Shown: piece by piece, positions 17,898-25,865 of the stretch
Numbering within the stretch: position 1 is the first letter of the stretch
How the letters are laid out: every line of letters starts with the position of its first letter
Assembly: GCA_964406505.1 (NCBI GenBank)
Contig: CAYORX010000003.1
Location: 62,001-126,000 of the forward strand
Direction: 5' to 3'
Source of the DNA: DTU015 sp964406505
GTDB taxonomy: Bacteria > Bacillota > Sulfobacillia > Fermentithermobacillales > Fermentithermobacillaceae
DNA length: 64,000 bases
Made by a program: the position numbers and the translations under genes
The notes under the pieces: model-generated
What the model was told of the DNA's origin: nothing
The model's input: only the letters and a program-made list of their open reading frames with translations
Database searches by the model: none

Positions 17898-18704
17898 ATG
17901 GTAACAACACATTCTTCAAAAAAGGCCGGAACACTACCTATATCAGCTAAACTGGAACAACCTAAAAATAGCAACATTAAAAAAGTGATTGCGATTATGA
18001 GTGGAAAAGGCGGGGTTGGCAAGTCGTCAGTATCTGCACTTGTAGCCGCGCAACTTGCTAGAATGAATTTTGCAATAGGCTTAATGGATGCTGATGTTAC
18101 TGGGCCGAGCATCCCAAAGCTCTTTGGAATAAAAGGCAATCCAGCAACAATAAAATCCCAACTGATTCCCAAGTCGAGTAAATCATCTATAAAAGTCGTA
18201 TCATTAAATTTATTGCTTGAGCGGGAGGATGATCCTGTAATATGGCGTGGTCCCCTTATAGCGGGGGCTATAAAACAATTTTGGACAGATGTAATGTGGG
18301 GCGAACTAGACTATATGGTGATAGATTTGCCACCTGGAACTGGCGATGTTCCCCTTACCGTGTTTCAATCTCTTCCCGTAGATGGCGTGGTAATCGTTTC
18401 AACGCCGCAAAAACTTTCGGAGATGGTTGTCACCAAAGCAGTTAATATGGTTCGGTTGATGGATGTTCCAATTGTAGGCCTTGTAGAAAATATGGGCTGG
18501 GTACAATGTTCTCAATGTAACAATAAAATTGAGCCTTTTGGACCTAGCAGGGCTGATTTAATCGCTAAATCAATGGGAATATCATTGCTTGGTTCGCTGC
18601 CCTTGGACCCTAAAATAAGTGACCTTGGAGATAAGGGTTTGATAGAAGAGTATCAACTTGACACGATACAATCTATAGCGAATAAAATTATAGAAAACAT
18701 CTAA
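17898..18704 (+). CDS. Mrp/NBP35-family Fe-S cluster carrier ATPase
   Basis: A 268-residue P-loop ATPase that transfers iron-sulfur clusters. The deviant Walker A MSGKGGVGKSSV lies at about residues 35-46, the switch/Walker B segment VIDLPPGTGDVPLTV at about 135-150, and a CSQC motif at about 205-208 that would bind the bridging cluster at the dimer interface. ATG 17898 is chosen because AGGAG sits 9 nt upstream; an ATG at 17889 is too close to it. It lies 17 nt after the DUF134 gene and 20 nt before a NifX-like gene. Confidence 0.93.
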   Translation: MVTTHSSKKAGTLPISAKLEQPKNSNIKKVIAIMSGKGGVGKSSVSALVAAQLARMNFAIGLMDADVTGPSIPKLFGIKGNPATIKSQLIPKSSKSSIKVVSLNLLLEREDDPVIWRGPLIAGAIKQFWTDVMWGELDYMVIDLPPGTGDVPLTVFQSLPVDGVVIVSTPQKLSEMVVTKAVNMVRLMDVPIVGLVENMGWVQCSQCNNKIEPFGPSRADLIAKSMGISLLGSLPLDPKISDLGDKGLIEEYQLDTIQSIANKIIENI

Positions 18705-18724
18705 TTGTGGAAAGTTGGGATAAA

Positions 18725-19060
18725 ATGAAAATTGCAGTTGCAACCGATAAAGATAGAGTTTCTCTTCATTTCGGTAAGTGTTCTGAGTACCGTGTATTTT
18801 ACGTAGAAGATGACAAAATTGTTAAAGAAGAAAAATTAGAGTGTCCTGCTCATCAACCTGGAATGCTTCCTAAATACTTAGCTGATCACGATATTGATTG
18901 TATCATTGCTGGTGGTATGGGCCCTAGGGCTGAAGATTTGTGTGCAAATTACGGTATCAAAGTGATTACAGGCGTTTTGGGTTTAGTAAATGACGTTGTT
19001 GCCTCTTATTTGGATGATACGCTTAAGATCGGCGACAGTTCTTGCGAACATTTAAGATGA
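18725..19060 (+). CDS. NifX/NifB-like dinitrogenase iron-molybdenum cofactor family protein
   Basis: About 111 residues of the NifX-like fold: MKIAVATDKD, the SLHFGKCSEYRVF strand-loop and CIIAGGMGPRAEDL with YGIKVITGV. In nitrogen fixers such proteins bind cofactor precursors; in non-diazotrophic Bacillota they occur as orphan metal-cluster carriers. No nif genes are in the window. ATG 18725 is preferred over an in-frame GTG at 18707, which lies 3 nt from the previous stop and has no binding site. It probably shares an operon with mrp. Confidence 0.9.
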   Translation: MKIAVATDKDRVSLHFGKCSEYRVFYVEDDKIVKEEKLECPAHQPGMLPKYLADHDIDCIIAGGMGPRAEDLCANYGIKVITGVLGLVNDVVASYLDDTLKIGDSSCEHLR

Positions 19061-19076
19061 TCATAACTCAATAGTT

Positions 19077-19757
19077 CTATAACAGTTCAGATAAAACCCT
19101 AGCTACTAATGAACGAGCAAGTATTACAGAACCTTCAAGTATTTTCTGTATTGCTTGCTTGTCTTGTAGCGTATACCCTATGCAATCAAGGACGGCTACG
19201 CTTACACCCGCATGCTTTAGTTTTTTAGCTGCTTGTATTTTAGAATCAAAGCATCCGTAAGGCGAAGCAGGTAACACGATTAAATTGTTGTTCACAGTAG
19301 ACCAACGTAAGATCGCTTGGGAGACTTGAGATTGATCGGGAATCAATACTCCTAGTTTGACCACACCTGATAATGATTTGACGGTATTGAATAAAATTTT
19401 TTGGGGCTCGACTAAAAGTCTTTCGCATTCGAATTTGGGAAATTCCCCCGTACATGCAAGTGTTATGACTTGAGCCCCTTGATTTATAAGTAAATCGATC
19501 TTCGACTGCAATTTCGGTAGAATGCTTTTTTTGCTGATTTTAACTTGGGTATCATCCGACATTTTAGTGATCAAAGTATAATCTTTTGGCCCAGGATACA
19601 TTTGCAACACTTCTTGCATATTTAAGCCATCTAGGGCACCTGCCTCAATTATTCCCACGGTGTCACCTAAAAACTGTTTAAGTTCAGGTGTTAAATCTGT
19701 TCTAGGCGCTTGTCCTATAGTAACTAATCCCAGAATTCGTTTATCTTTTTTAAACAA
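19077..19757 (-). CDS. AroM family protein
   Basis: A 226-residue cytoplasmic protein of the AroM family: GLVTIGQAPRTDLTPEL at the N-terminus, IIEAGALDGL, ITLACTGEFP around residue 98, and CIGYTLQDKQAI near the C-terminus. The fold is related to the Asp/Glu racemase type; E. coli aroM is of unknown function and lies next to aroL, but no shikimate gene is here. TTG 19757 is preceded by GAGGTGGGG. It is convergent with the NifX-like gene and 15 nt after the PAP2 gene. Confidence 0.88.
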   Translation of the reverse strand: MFKKDKRILGLVTIGQAPRTDLTPELKQFLGDTVGIIEAGALDGLNMQEVLQMYPGPKDYTLITKMSDDTQVKISKKSILPKLQSKIDLLINQGAQVITLACTGEFPKFECERLLVEPQKILFNTVKSLSGVVKLGVLIPDQSQVSQAILRWSTVNNNLIVLPASPYGCFDSKIQAAKKLKHAGVSVAVLDCIGYTLQDKQAIQKILEGSVILARSLVARVLSELL

Positions 19758-19772
19758 TCTACCCCACCTCGT

Positions 19773-20648
19773 CTAAGTCTCGGCAACGCTAGTATCCCAC
19801 CCAAATCTAACGAAAACCAAAGGGGCTCCATAACTTATCCACAACGCAATTAAAGCATATTGCAGAACATTGAAAGCTACAAGTTTGAATGGAATTATAT
19901 TCAATAGAATTTTTATTCCGTATCGCAAGGGTATAAAACCTAGCGCTCCAATTAGATTTCTTACTCTATAAATCTTTAATTTTGGCTTTTCATTCCACAT
20001 TAAATATTGCTCATCAAGGTATCTACCTGCAGGTAATCCAATAAGAAGACCCGTCAACATTGCAGATTCGTCGCTGGGGTGTATCAAGTACATTAACAAA
20101 GGTGTTAATATCATAAATATTAACCGCAGTTTATTCGGCCATTTTATAGCGTTATAACGATGAAACACAAGTTTCCACAATATGATCCATAACCATGCGA
20201 TTAAAAACCCTGCTATAATATCCACAGGCCAATGAACATTTAAGTAAATTCTAGATGTCGCAACCATAACGATAATCACACCGGTTAAGATATGAAATTC
20301 CTTTTGCCCGACCTCGTAACCCAACCAACCCCAGAACGTCGTAGCCCCTTGGGTGTGTCCGCTTGGAAAAGAAAACCCATGGCCCGTTTCAGGGTATAAA
20401 ACCTTAACGTTATTCTGTGCTGTAGGACGAGGTATGGCGAACACGAATTTTAGGTAATTGTTAACGAACATTGATGAAAGAAACACCATGCCGAGTCTGT
20501 ATCCTTTATGTTTATCCCAAATCCAGTAAATAAACGCTAGGGCCGCACCGTAAAATAATTCGGAGCTGATGTTTGTAACGATATACATTATTTTATCAAT
20601 AACTGGTGAGCCGAAACCTTGAAGAAATTCGGCCCAAGTACTAGTCAT
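19773..20648 (-). CDS. PAP2-family membrane phosphatase
   Basis: A 291-residue integral membrane protein with about seven membrane segments. The PAP2 catalytic motifs are present: AIPRPTAQ (motif 1, about 80), FPSGHTQGATTFWG (motif 2, about 95) and SRIYLNVHWPVDIIAG (motif 3, about 131-147). Such enzymes hydrolyse phosphatidic acid, undecaprenyl pyrophosphate or sphingosine-1-phosphate; the substrate here cannot be told. The C-terminal half carries extra membrane segments. It precedes aroM on the minus strand. Confidence 0.92.
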   Translation of the reverse strand: MTSTWAEFLQGFGSPVIDKIMYIVTNISSELFYGAALAFIYWIWDKHKGYRLGMVFLSSMFVNNYLKFVFAIPRPTAQNNVKVLYPETGHGFSFPSGHTQGATTFWGWLGYEVGQKEFHILTGVIIVMVATSRIYLNVHWPVDIIAGFLIAWLWIILWKLVFHRYNAIKWPNKLRLIFMILTPLLMYLIHPSDESAMLTGLLIGLPAGRYLDEQYLMWNEKPKLKIYRVRNLIGALGFIPLRYGIKILLNIIPFKLVAFNVLQYALIALWISYGAPLVFVRFGWDTSVAET

Positions 20649-20745
20649 ATTATCACCGCGCTAATTTGATAGATTTATCGTTTGCAAATCTTAATATTTA
20701 TATAGTACTTTACACTTAACTACAAATAATGTGATTAAACGCCTT

Positions 20746-21716
20746 TTAGTTCACGGGTTTACAAAGTACATTTTCTTTAAAATGAATGCCAACAGAATCG
20801 CCTGACTCAAAAAGAGCATTAATTTCAACCTTAGCACCTAGGGGTAAGGTAGCATTGAATTCTCCGTGACCTGCTGGTATGTTTTTTATGCATGGTTTTC
20901 CGGTTCCGGTGAAATATTGTTTTAAAATTTCGCTAACTGTGAATGCTGGCCTTTCGGGATCCGGATCACAGTTCGTGAAACTTCCGATACAAAATCCCAA
21001 AGCATCAGCCAATTTCCCCGAAAGTTTAAGTTGGCACAACATTCGATCTACCCTATAAGGTTTTTCTCCGACTTCTTCTAAAAACAGCACGTTTCCTTTA
21101 ACATCAATCTCCCAAGGAGTGCCCATAGTAGAAACAATTAACGATAAATTACCTCCCACGAGCCTACCTTTTGCCCTACCTGATTCAAGAATAACTAGCT
21201 CTTCACCGCAGTCTTGAGGAAGCGTTAAATGTCCTGGCGGCCAACAACCGAAAAGCGCCTGTTCAAAGATCTTATGATCATATTCGTTCATACGGGGTTC
21301 CCAAATTTCTGCTACAGGACCGTGGAACGTAATCAGTCGAATTTCTTTCCACAGGGCTAAGTGTAAAGCTGTGATATCCGAATAGCCGCATAAAATTTTC
21401 GGGTTCTGCCCTATAGTATCGAAATCTAAGTAGGGTAAAATACGCATTGCGCCATATCCGCCACGAGCAGCTATAACGGCTTTCACTTGGGAATCAGTCC
21501 AGGATCTCATAAAAGATTCTGCCCTTTCTTCATCAGAGCCCGCCAAATATCCCAATCGATTCATAACCAAAGGGTCAATTTTAACTTCAAGCCCCAAAGA
21601 TTTCAAAAAGCTTATTCCGCGCTTAAGCGATTGGGTGCGAACAATACCAGAGGGGGCGACTATGGCTACAGTATCACCTTTTTTAATGCCTGGGGTTTTA
21701 TAACGCAAGTGCTCAT
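20746..21716 (-). CDS. S66-family LD-carboxypeptidase (LdcA/MccF), apparent -1 frameshift near the start
   Basis: Serine peptidase family S66, which trims murein tetrapeptides or inactivates microcin C-type peptides. Seen: GDTVAIVAPSG, AARGGYGAMRILPYLD, CGYSDITALHLAL with the nucleophile Ser, ITFHGP, LVGGNLSLI, and FLEEVGEKPYR. A perfect GGAGG is followed after 6 nt by ATG at 21716. That frame reads MSTCVIKPQALKK, the usual family N-terminus, and meets A_AAA_AAG at 21678-21684, where the main frame continues at -1. Without a shift the ATG frame stops after 16 codons. Alternative in-frame TTG starts at 21759 (overlapping ylbF, no site) and 21708 (14 nt from GGAGG) are weaker. Confidence 0.88.
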
Positions 21717-21745
21717 AATTTTCCTCCCGAGTAAATAATCGATCT

Positions 21746-22084
21746 TTACATGTATTCAAGCATGTTTAATGTGTCATTTAATATCTTTTGGATGTCACTT
21801 ATAGTTACTAAGAGTCTTTCCTCTGCTTGTATAAAACGCTGAACAGGTCCATGCATATTAATTACTTCTTGGGTCTTTGCAAATTCCGATCTTGTTTTTT
21901 CGTCAAGTTCTTGACCTGATATGGCGGAGGTTTGAATTAAAAACTGTTGCTGTCTATATTTTTTTAGGATAGATATTGCGGATTCACTGTCTTGAATGGC
22001 AGATTTTGCTTTTTGATATTCTTTATATTCAGGGCTTTCCTTTAATTCCCTCGCAAGTTCGTAAACTTTATCATATACGACCAT
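21746..22084 (-). CDS. YlbF/YmcA family protein
   Basis: A 112-residue all-helical protein of the Com_YlbF family: VYELARELKESPEYKEYQKA, then EYM at the end. In B. subtilis YlbF, YmcA and YaaT form the Y-complex that controls RNase Y, competence and sporulation. This member cannot be assigned to YlbF or YmcA by eye. ATG 22084 has GGGGAGG 10 nt upstream. It is followed by the S66 peptidase gene. Confidence 0.82.
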   Translation of the reverse strand: MVVYDKVYELARELKESPEYKEYQKAKSAIQDSESAISILKKYRQQQFLIQTSAISGQELDEKTRSEFAKTQEVINMHGPVQRFIQAEERLLVTISDIQKILNDTLNMLEYM

Positions 22085-22271
22085 GGATTGAGTGCCTCCC
22101 CTTTTGGTGATTCGATCGTCCGATATCTATAGTTTTGGATATTATATCATGATCTTTTGCCGTTCTAATCTACAAAACCAGACTTTACTTAACTTTTATA
22201 TGAGTTTAAATGCATTTCATCTATCACGACGGTACAATTGAGTAGATTAAAAGTATGAAGTAGGTGTTAAT

Positions 22272-22910
22272 ATGCTTTCACAAATTAAAAAGCAAGTTTT
22301 GAACGTAGCTAAGAAGATGTATCATATGCAATTAACCACTGGTACTTCCGGGAATGTTTCCGCTCGAGATATACAATCGGGTTTGATAGCGGTTACCCCA
22401 TCGGCGGTTCCGTATGAGACATTACAGATGAATGACATCGTAATTGTAGATTTAAACGGTGTAATCATCCATGGAAAACACAAACCATCGTCTGAAATCC
22501 CTATGCATTTAGCTGTTTACCGCAGGCGAGCAGATGTAAACGGTATTGTCCATACCCATTCATTGTTTGCAACTGTGTTTTCTGTACTTAATAAAGGGTT
22601 ACCCGCAGTTACGGTACCTATGGCATCTTTAGGTCATGTGCCCGTAGTGCCATTTGCCCTTCCTGGTTCGGAAGATTTAGCTTTTAAAGTAAGTTGCTGC
22701 CTTGGCTCAACCGGAAAAGTTGTATTACTTCAAAACCATGGGGTTCTTTGCGCATGTGAAACAGTTGAAACTGCGCTGGAATGTGCGGTCTACACAGAAG
22801 AAGGGGCAAAAGTGGCATATTTCTCTCACATAGCAGGGGGATTAAATCCAATTTCAGATAAACATATAAATATGATGATTAATGCTAGTCGAAAGGGACA
22901 AGTTTTGTAG
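22272..22910 (+). CDS. Class II aldolase/adducin family protein
   Basis: A 212-residue cytoplasmic zinc aldolase of the FucA/AraD type. Seen: TGTSGNVSARD (phosphate-binding loop), PSSEIPMHLAVYRRR with the catalytic Glu, IVHTHSLFATVFS with two zinc-binding His, and QNHGVLCACETVE with the third His. It could be an L-fuculose-phosphate, ribulose-phosphate or methylthioribulose-phosphate-type enzyme; the neighbours do not decide. ATG 22272 follows GTAGGTG. It is divergent from ylbF. Confidence 0.9.
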   Translation: MLSQIKKQVLNVAKKMYHMQLTTGTSGNVSARDIQSGLIAVTPSAVPYETLQMNDIVIVDLNGVIIHGKHKPSSEIPMHLAVYRRRADVNGIVHTHSLFATVFSVLNKGLPAVTVPMASLGHVPVVPFALPGSEDLAFKVSCCLGSTGKVVLLQNHGVLCACETVETALECAVYTEEGAKVAYFSHIAGGLNPISDKHINMMINASRKGQVL

Positions 22911-22973
22911 CTCCCCCTGCTGATTAGGCTAGTTTTACAATGTAAACCAAATAAATTGGTGTGATTTTAGAAT

Positions 22974-24263
22974 TTATGCTTTAGACATTACCTTTTTATA
23001 ATTTACCGGATCTGTATCTCCTTCTGTATTTATTAATAAGATCGATGATTCCTCATTCAAATGTAACTGTCTTTTCAAATCGGCACCGTTGGAGGATTTA
23101 CAAGCATACCAAAGCAATCCCATTCCTACCGCTCCAGATTCACCTGATATAATGGTAGCATCATTACCTAGGGGTTTACCTAATATTTTCATACCCTTTA
23201 TCGATATTTTATCAGGACATGCTACGAAGCTATTTGCTAAGTTTCGTAAAACTTCCCACGCTAAAGGGCTGGGTTCATCGCAGGCGAGACCTGCCATTAT
23301 TGTTTTAAGATCGCCTTTTTCACTTTCGGATGCATAGTGCGCCTTGCCATCTCCTTTTTTGGCTGAAATCATCATACATGCGGCACGACTGGGTTCTATA
23401 ATTACGGAAAAAGGACGATTTTTGTTAAAACAATTTATGTAACTACCTAATACGGCTGATGCCATTCCACCTACCCCTGCTTGCAGAAAAACATGAGTAG
23501 GTTTTTCACGTTCCGAAAGTATACTTTGGAATTGATTATGCAGTTCTGAGACAATCGTAGTATATCCTTGCATGATCCATCTGGGGATCTTGTTATAGCC
23601 TTTCCAAGCTGTGTCTTGGACCACGATCCATCGGTTTGCTTCGGCATCTTGGACGCATAGTTTAACAGTATCATCATAATTAAAAGCGCTTACCACTACC
23701 TTTGCGCCAAGTTCTTCAATAGCTTCTATTCTACTTTCAGCTGTACCTTTAGGTACATACACTATCGATTTATGCCCAAAGATCTTGGCGGCCCAAGCTA
23801 CCCCTTTTCCATGATTACCTGCCGTAGCGGTAGCAAACGTAATGGTTCCGAGTTTTTTCTTTGTCGCATCTGAAACAAGGTCCCGATATTGGATTTCGTC
23901 AATATTCATTCCCATTTGTTCACTTATCACTTTGCCAATTGCATAGGAGCCACCCAATCCCTTAAAAGCATTTAAATTAAATCTATGTGATTCATCTTTC
24001 ACATAGATTTGTTTAACTTTAAAATCCTGAGCTAGCTGATCTAAAGTTATTAATGGTGTTGGGCGATAACCTGGAATGGTACTATGAAACCGTCGAACAC
24101 TATCTGATATTGTACACGATAAATAAGACGGACTTTGTTGATCTGATCCTATAGTTGGGAGTACAATTTCTATTTTGTCATTGTTTATCTCACCGGATGT
24201 TGAAATATTTGATGAAATAACCGTATTTGAAATACTTTTTTTAGAAGCACACACATTAACCAC
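22974..24263 (-). CDS. Diaminopropionate ammonia-lyase
   Basis: A PLP enzyme of fold type II (429 residues from the first GTG) that splits 2,3-diaminopropionate into pyruvate and two ammonia. Seen: PLITLDQLAQDF, NAFKGLGGSYAIG with the PLP lysine (about residue 98), TATAGNHGKGVAWAA, QDTAWKGYNKIPRWIMQGY, LQAGVGGMASAV and GESGAVGMG. These match the YgeX/DpaL subfamily more than threonine dehydratase. The first GTG at 24263 abuts AGGTGAG; a GTG at 24254 has AGGTGAGG 8 nt upstream and is the more likely start. The extra about 45 N-terminal residues are unusual. Confidence 0.88.
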   Translation of the reverse strand: MVNVCASKKSISNTVISSNISTSGEINNDKIEIVLPTIGSDQQSPSYLSCTISDSVRRFHSTIPGYRPTPLITLDQLAQDFKVKQIYVKDESHRFNLNAFKGLGGSYAIGKVISEQMGMNIDEIQYRDLVSDATKKKLGTITFATATAGNHGKGVAWAAKIFGHKSIVYVPKGTAESRIEAIEELGAKVVVSAFNYDDTVKLCVQDAEANRWIVVQDTAWKGYNKIPRWIMQGYTTIVSELHNQFQSILSEREKPTHVFLQAGVGGMASAVLGSYINCFNKNRPFSVIIEPSRAACMMISAKKGDGKAHYASESEKGDLKTIMAGLACDEPSPLAWEVLRNLANSFVACPDKISIKGMKILGKPLGNDATIISGESGAVGMGLLWYACKSSNGADLKRQLHLNEESSILLINTEGDTDPVNYKKVMSKA

Positions 24264-24529
24264 CTCACCTGTTTGTACTTTGACTTCGGTACTAATAGAG
24301 CGCTATCTAGAACTCTGCCATTCAATTGTGACATGTTTTATAATTTATGGCTATTTTAGACCTTATACAATCTTAGTTAACCATAACACCTGAATATGTA
24401 GTACTATAATTAGCATAACATCAATTCGCCAATTCACACCTTTAAAAGCTGTTGGTTTTGGCGTGCATACAATTCAATACACACAAAGTTTTCTAACAAT
24501 AAAAGCATTAAACAGGAGGTACGCGTTGC

Positions 24530-25663
24530 ATGCCTAAAGCACAAAGTAAGTATTTCAAAAACGTTCAACTTTCTGAAAACGCAATTCCTGGAATCGCTTT
24601 AAGCAGCGGAGGCGCGCTAGGGCTTAGCCACATAGGTGTTCTGAAGGCCTTTATTACAGCTGGGATACATTTTCCTGTTATTGCTGGAACCAGCATGGGG
24701 GCAATAATCGGTGCGGCATATGCTTGTGGAACCTTACAACTTGCGGAACAACTGGCACGATCAATTACACGCCAAGACATGATGCGATGGGTGGATTTGC
24801 ATTGGCGGGGAGGCCTTCTGAAAGGTGATTTAATTGAAGGTTTGTTGCGTAAATTTACAAAAAATTTAACTTTTGAAGATTTACGCAATATGGGGGTAAA
24901 TTTAGTGGTTGTAGCGTGCGATCTAAATACCGGTGATCCCGTTTATCTATCCCAAGGTGATATTGCTAAGGCTGTAAGAGCTAGCATATCCATTCCAGGA
25001 ATATTTGTATCGGTAAAAATGCAAGATGTTGACCTTGTAGATGGTGGATTAGTGGACAGCATTCCTGTAGGTATATTGCAAAAGATGGGTGCAGAGTTCA
25101 CCGTAGGTGTAGACGTATCTAACACTAACGATATATGGTCTCGCGCAAAATTCAACTTTGTTAGTTCCGCGCAAGCGGCGGACAAACTTTGGGGACACGC
25201 AAAAAAAATTACCGCTGACGCAGCCAATGCTGGAACGCGACGTTTGGAAATGTATTACGGATTAGCAGAAAAATTTCTGCTTAATGGAACAGAAAAAGCT
25301 GTGTTTGGCGGATTAAAACTCACTTGCTCTAAACATCGCGATCCAACTCAAATTTCGCCTAGAAACAACCAACCTTCTAATTGGTCTGGTCTAAGAACCA
25401 TTATTCAGTCAGCAAACATATTAATTCAAAATATAAATAACGCTTCAACGGAAACTTACGTCGATACAAACAAAACTAACATACTTTTAAGACCTGATAT
25501 AAGACCTTATCACGCCCATCAATATTATAAAGCTAGCGATCTCATTGAAAGAGGTAGATTAACGGCCCAAGAAGCTTTATTGAATTTGGTTTCAGATAGC
25601 ATGCAGTGTTCAGAGGATCTAGAGCAATGTCGTTTCAAAATTGGTCGGGGCGACAGGATTTGA
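24530..25663 (+). CDS. Patatin-like phospholipase
   Basis: A 377-residue serine hydrolase of the RssA/patatin type. Seen: ALSSGGALGLSHIGVL (oxyanion hole), GTSMGAIIG with the nucleophile Ser (about residue 64), and VDGGLVDSIPV with the catalytic Asp. A C-terminal region of about 130 residues follows the domain and is not recognised. ATG 24530 follows AGGAGGTACGCGTTGC. The last seven codons and the stop (ending GRGDRI) lie in sequence antisense to the 3' end of tRNA-Pro, so the C-terminus may have been created by read-in to the tRNA gene. Confidence 0.9.
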   Translation: MPKAQSKYFKNVQLSENAIPGIALSSGGALGLSHIGVLKAFITAGIHFPVIAGTSMGAIIGAAYACGTLQLAEQLARSITRQDMMRWVDLHWRGGLLKGDLIEGLLRKFTKNLTFEDLRNMGVNLVVVACDLNTGDPVYLSQGDIAKAVRASISIPGIFVSVKMQDVDLVDGGLVDSIPVGILQKMGAEFTVGVDVSNTNDIWSRAKFNFVSSAQAADKLWGHAKKITADAANAGTRRLEMYYGLAEKFLLNGTEKAVFGGLKLTCSKHRDPTQISPRNNQPSNWSGLRTIIQSANILIQNINNASTETYVDTNKTNILLRPDIRPYHAHQYYKASDLIERGRLTAQEALLNLVSDSMQCSEDLEQCRFKIGRGDRI

Positions 25664-25718
25664 ACCTGCGACCTCACGGACCCGAACCGTGCACGCTGCC
25701 AAACTGCGCTACGCCCCG
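25642..25718 (-). tRNA. tRNA-Pro (CGG)
   Basis: A 77-nt gene with an encoded CCA end. The acceptor stem CGGGGCG pairs with CGCCCCG, the D stem GCGC with GCGT, and the anticodon arm CACGG/CCGTG encloses TTCGGGT, giving anticodon CGG. The T arm is GCAGG-TTCAAAT-CCTGT. Its 3' 22 nt overlap the 3' end of the convergent patatin gene. Confidence 0.96.
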
Positions 25719-25865
25719 ACAGCTGGCATTATAACATTTAAAAGCGAACTAATTCAATTTGTTTCAGTGATTAGTTGACTTTATCATATGCTAACTGCCA
25801 AAATATCATAGTAGCAGACTGTAACGCAAGATGAAAAAATCCTTCAATTTCAAGAGGTGTATATA

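Noticed and set aside
18725..19060. Nitrogen fixation cluster suggested by the NifX-like gene
   Set aside because: No nifHDK, nifB or nifE/N is present; NifX-like proteins are common outside nitrogen fixers.
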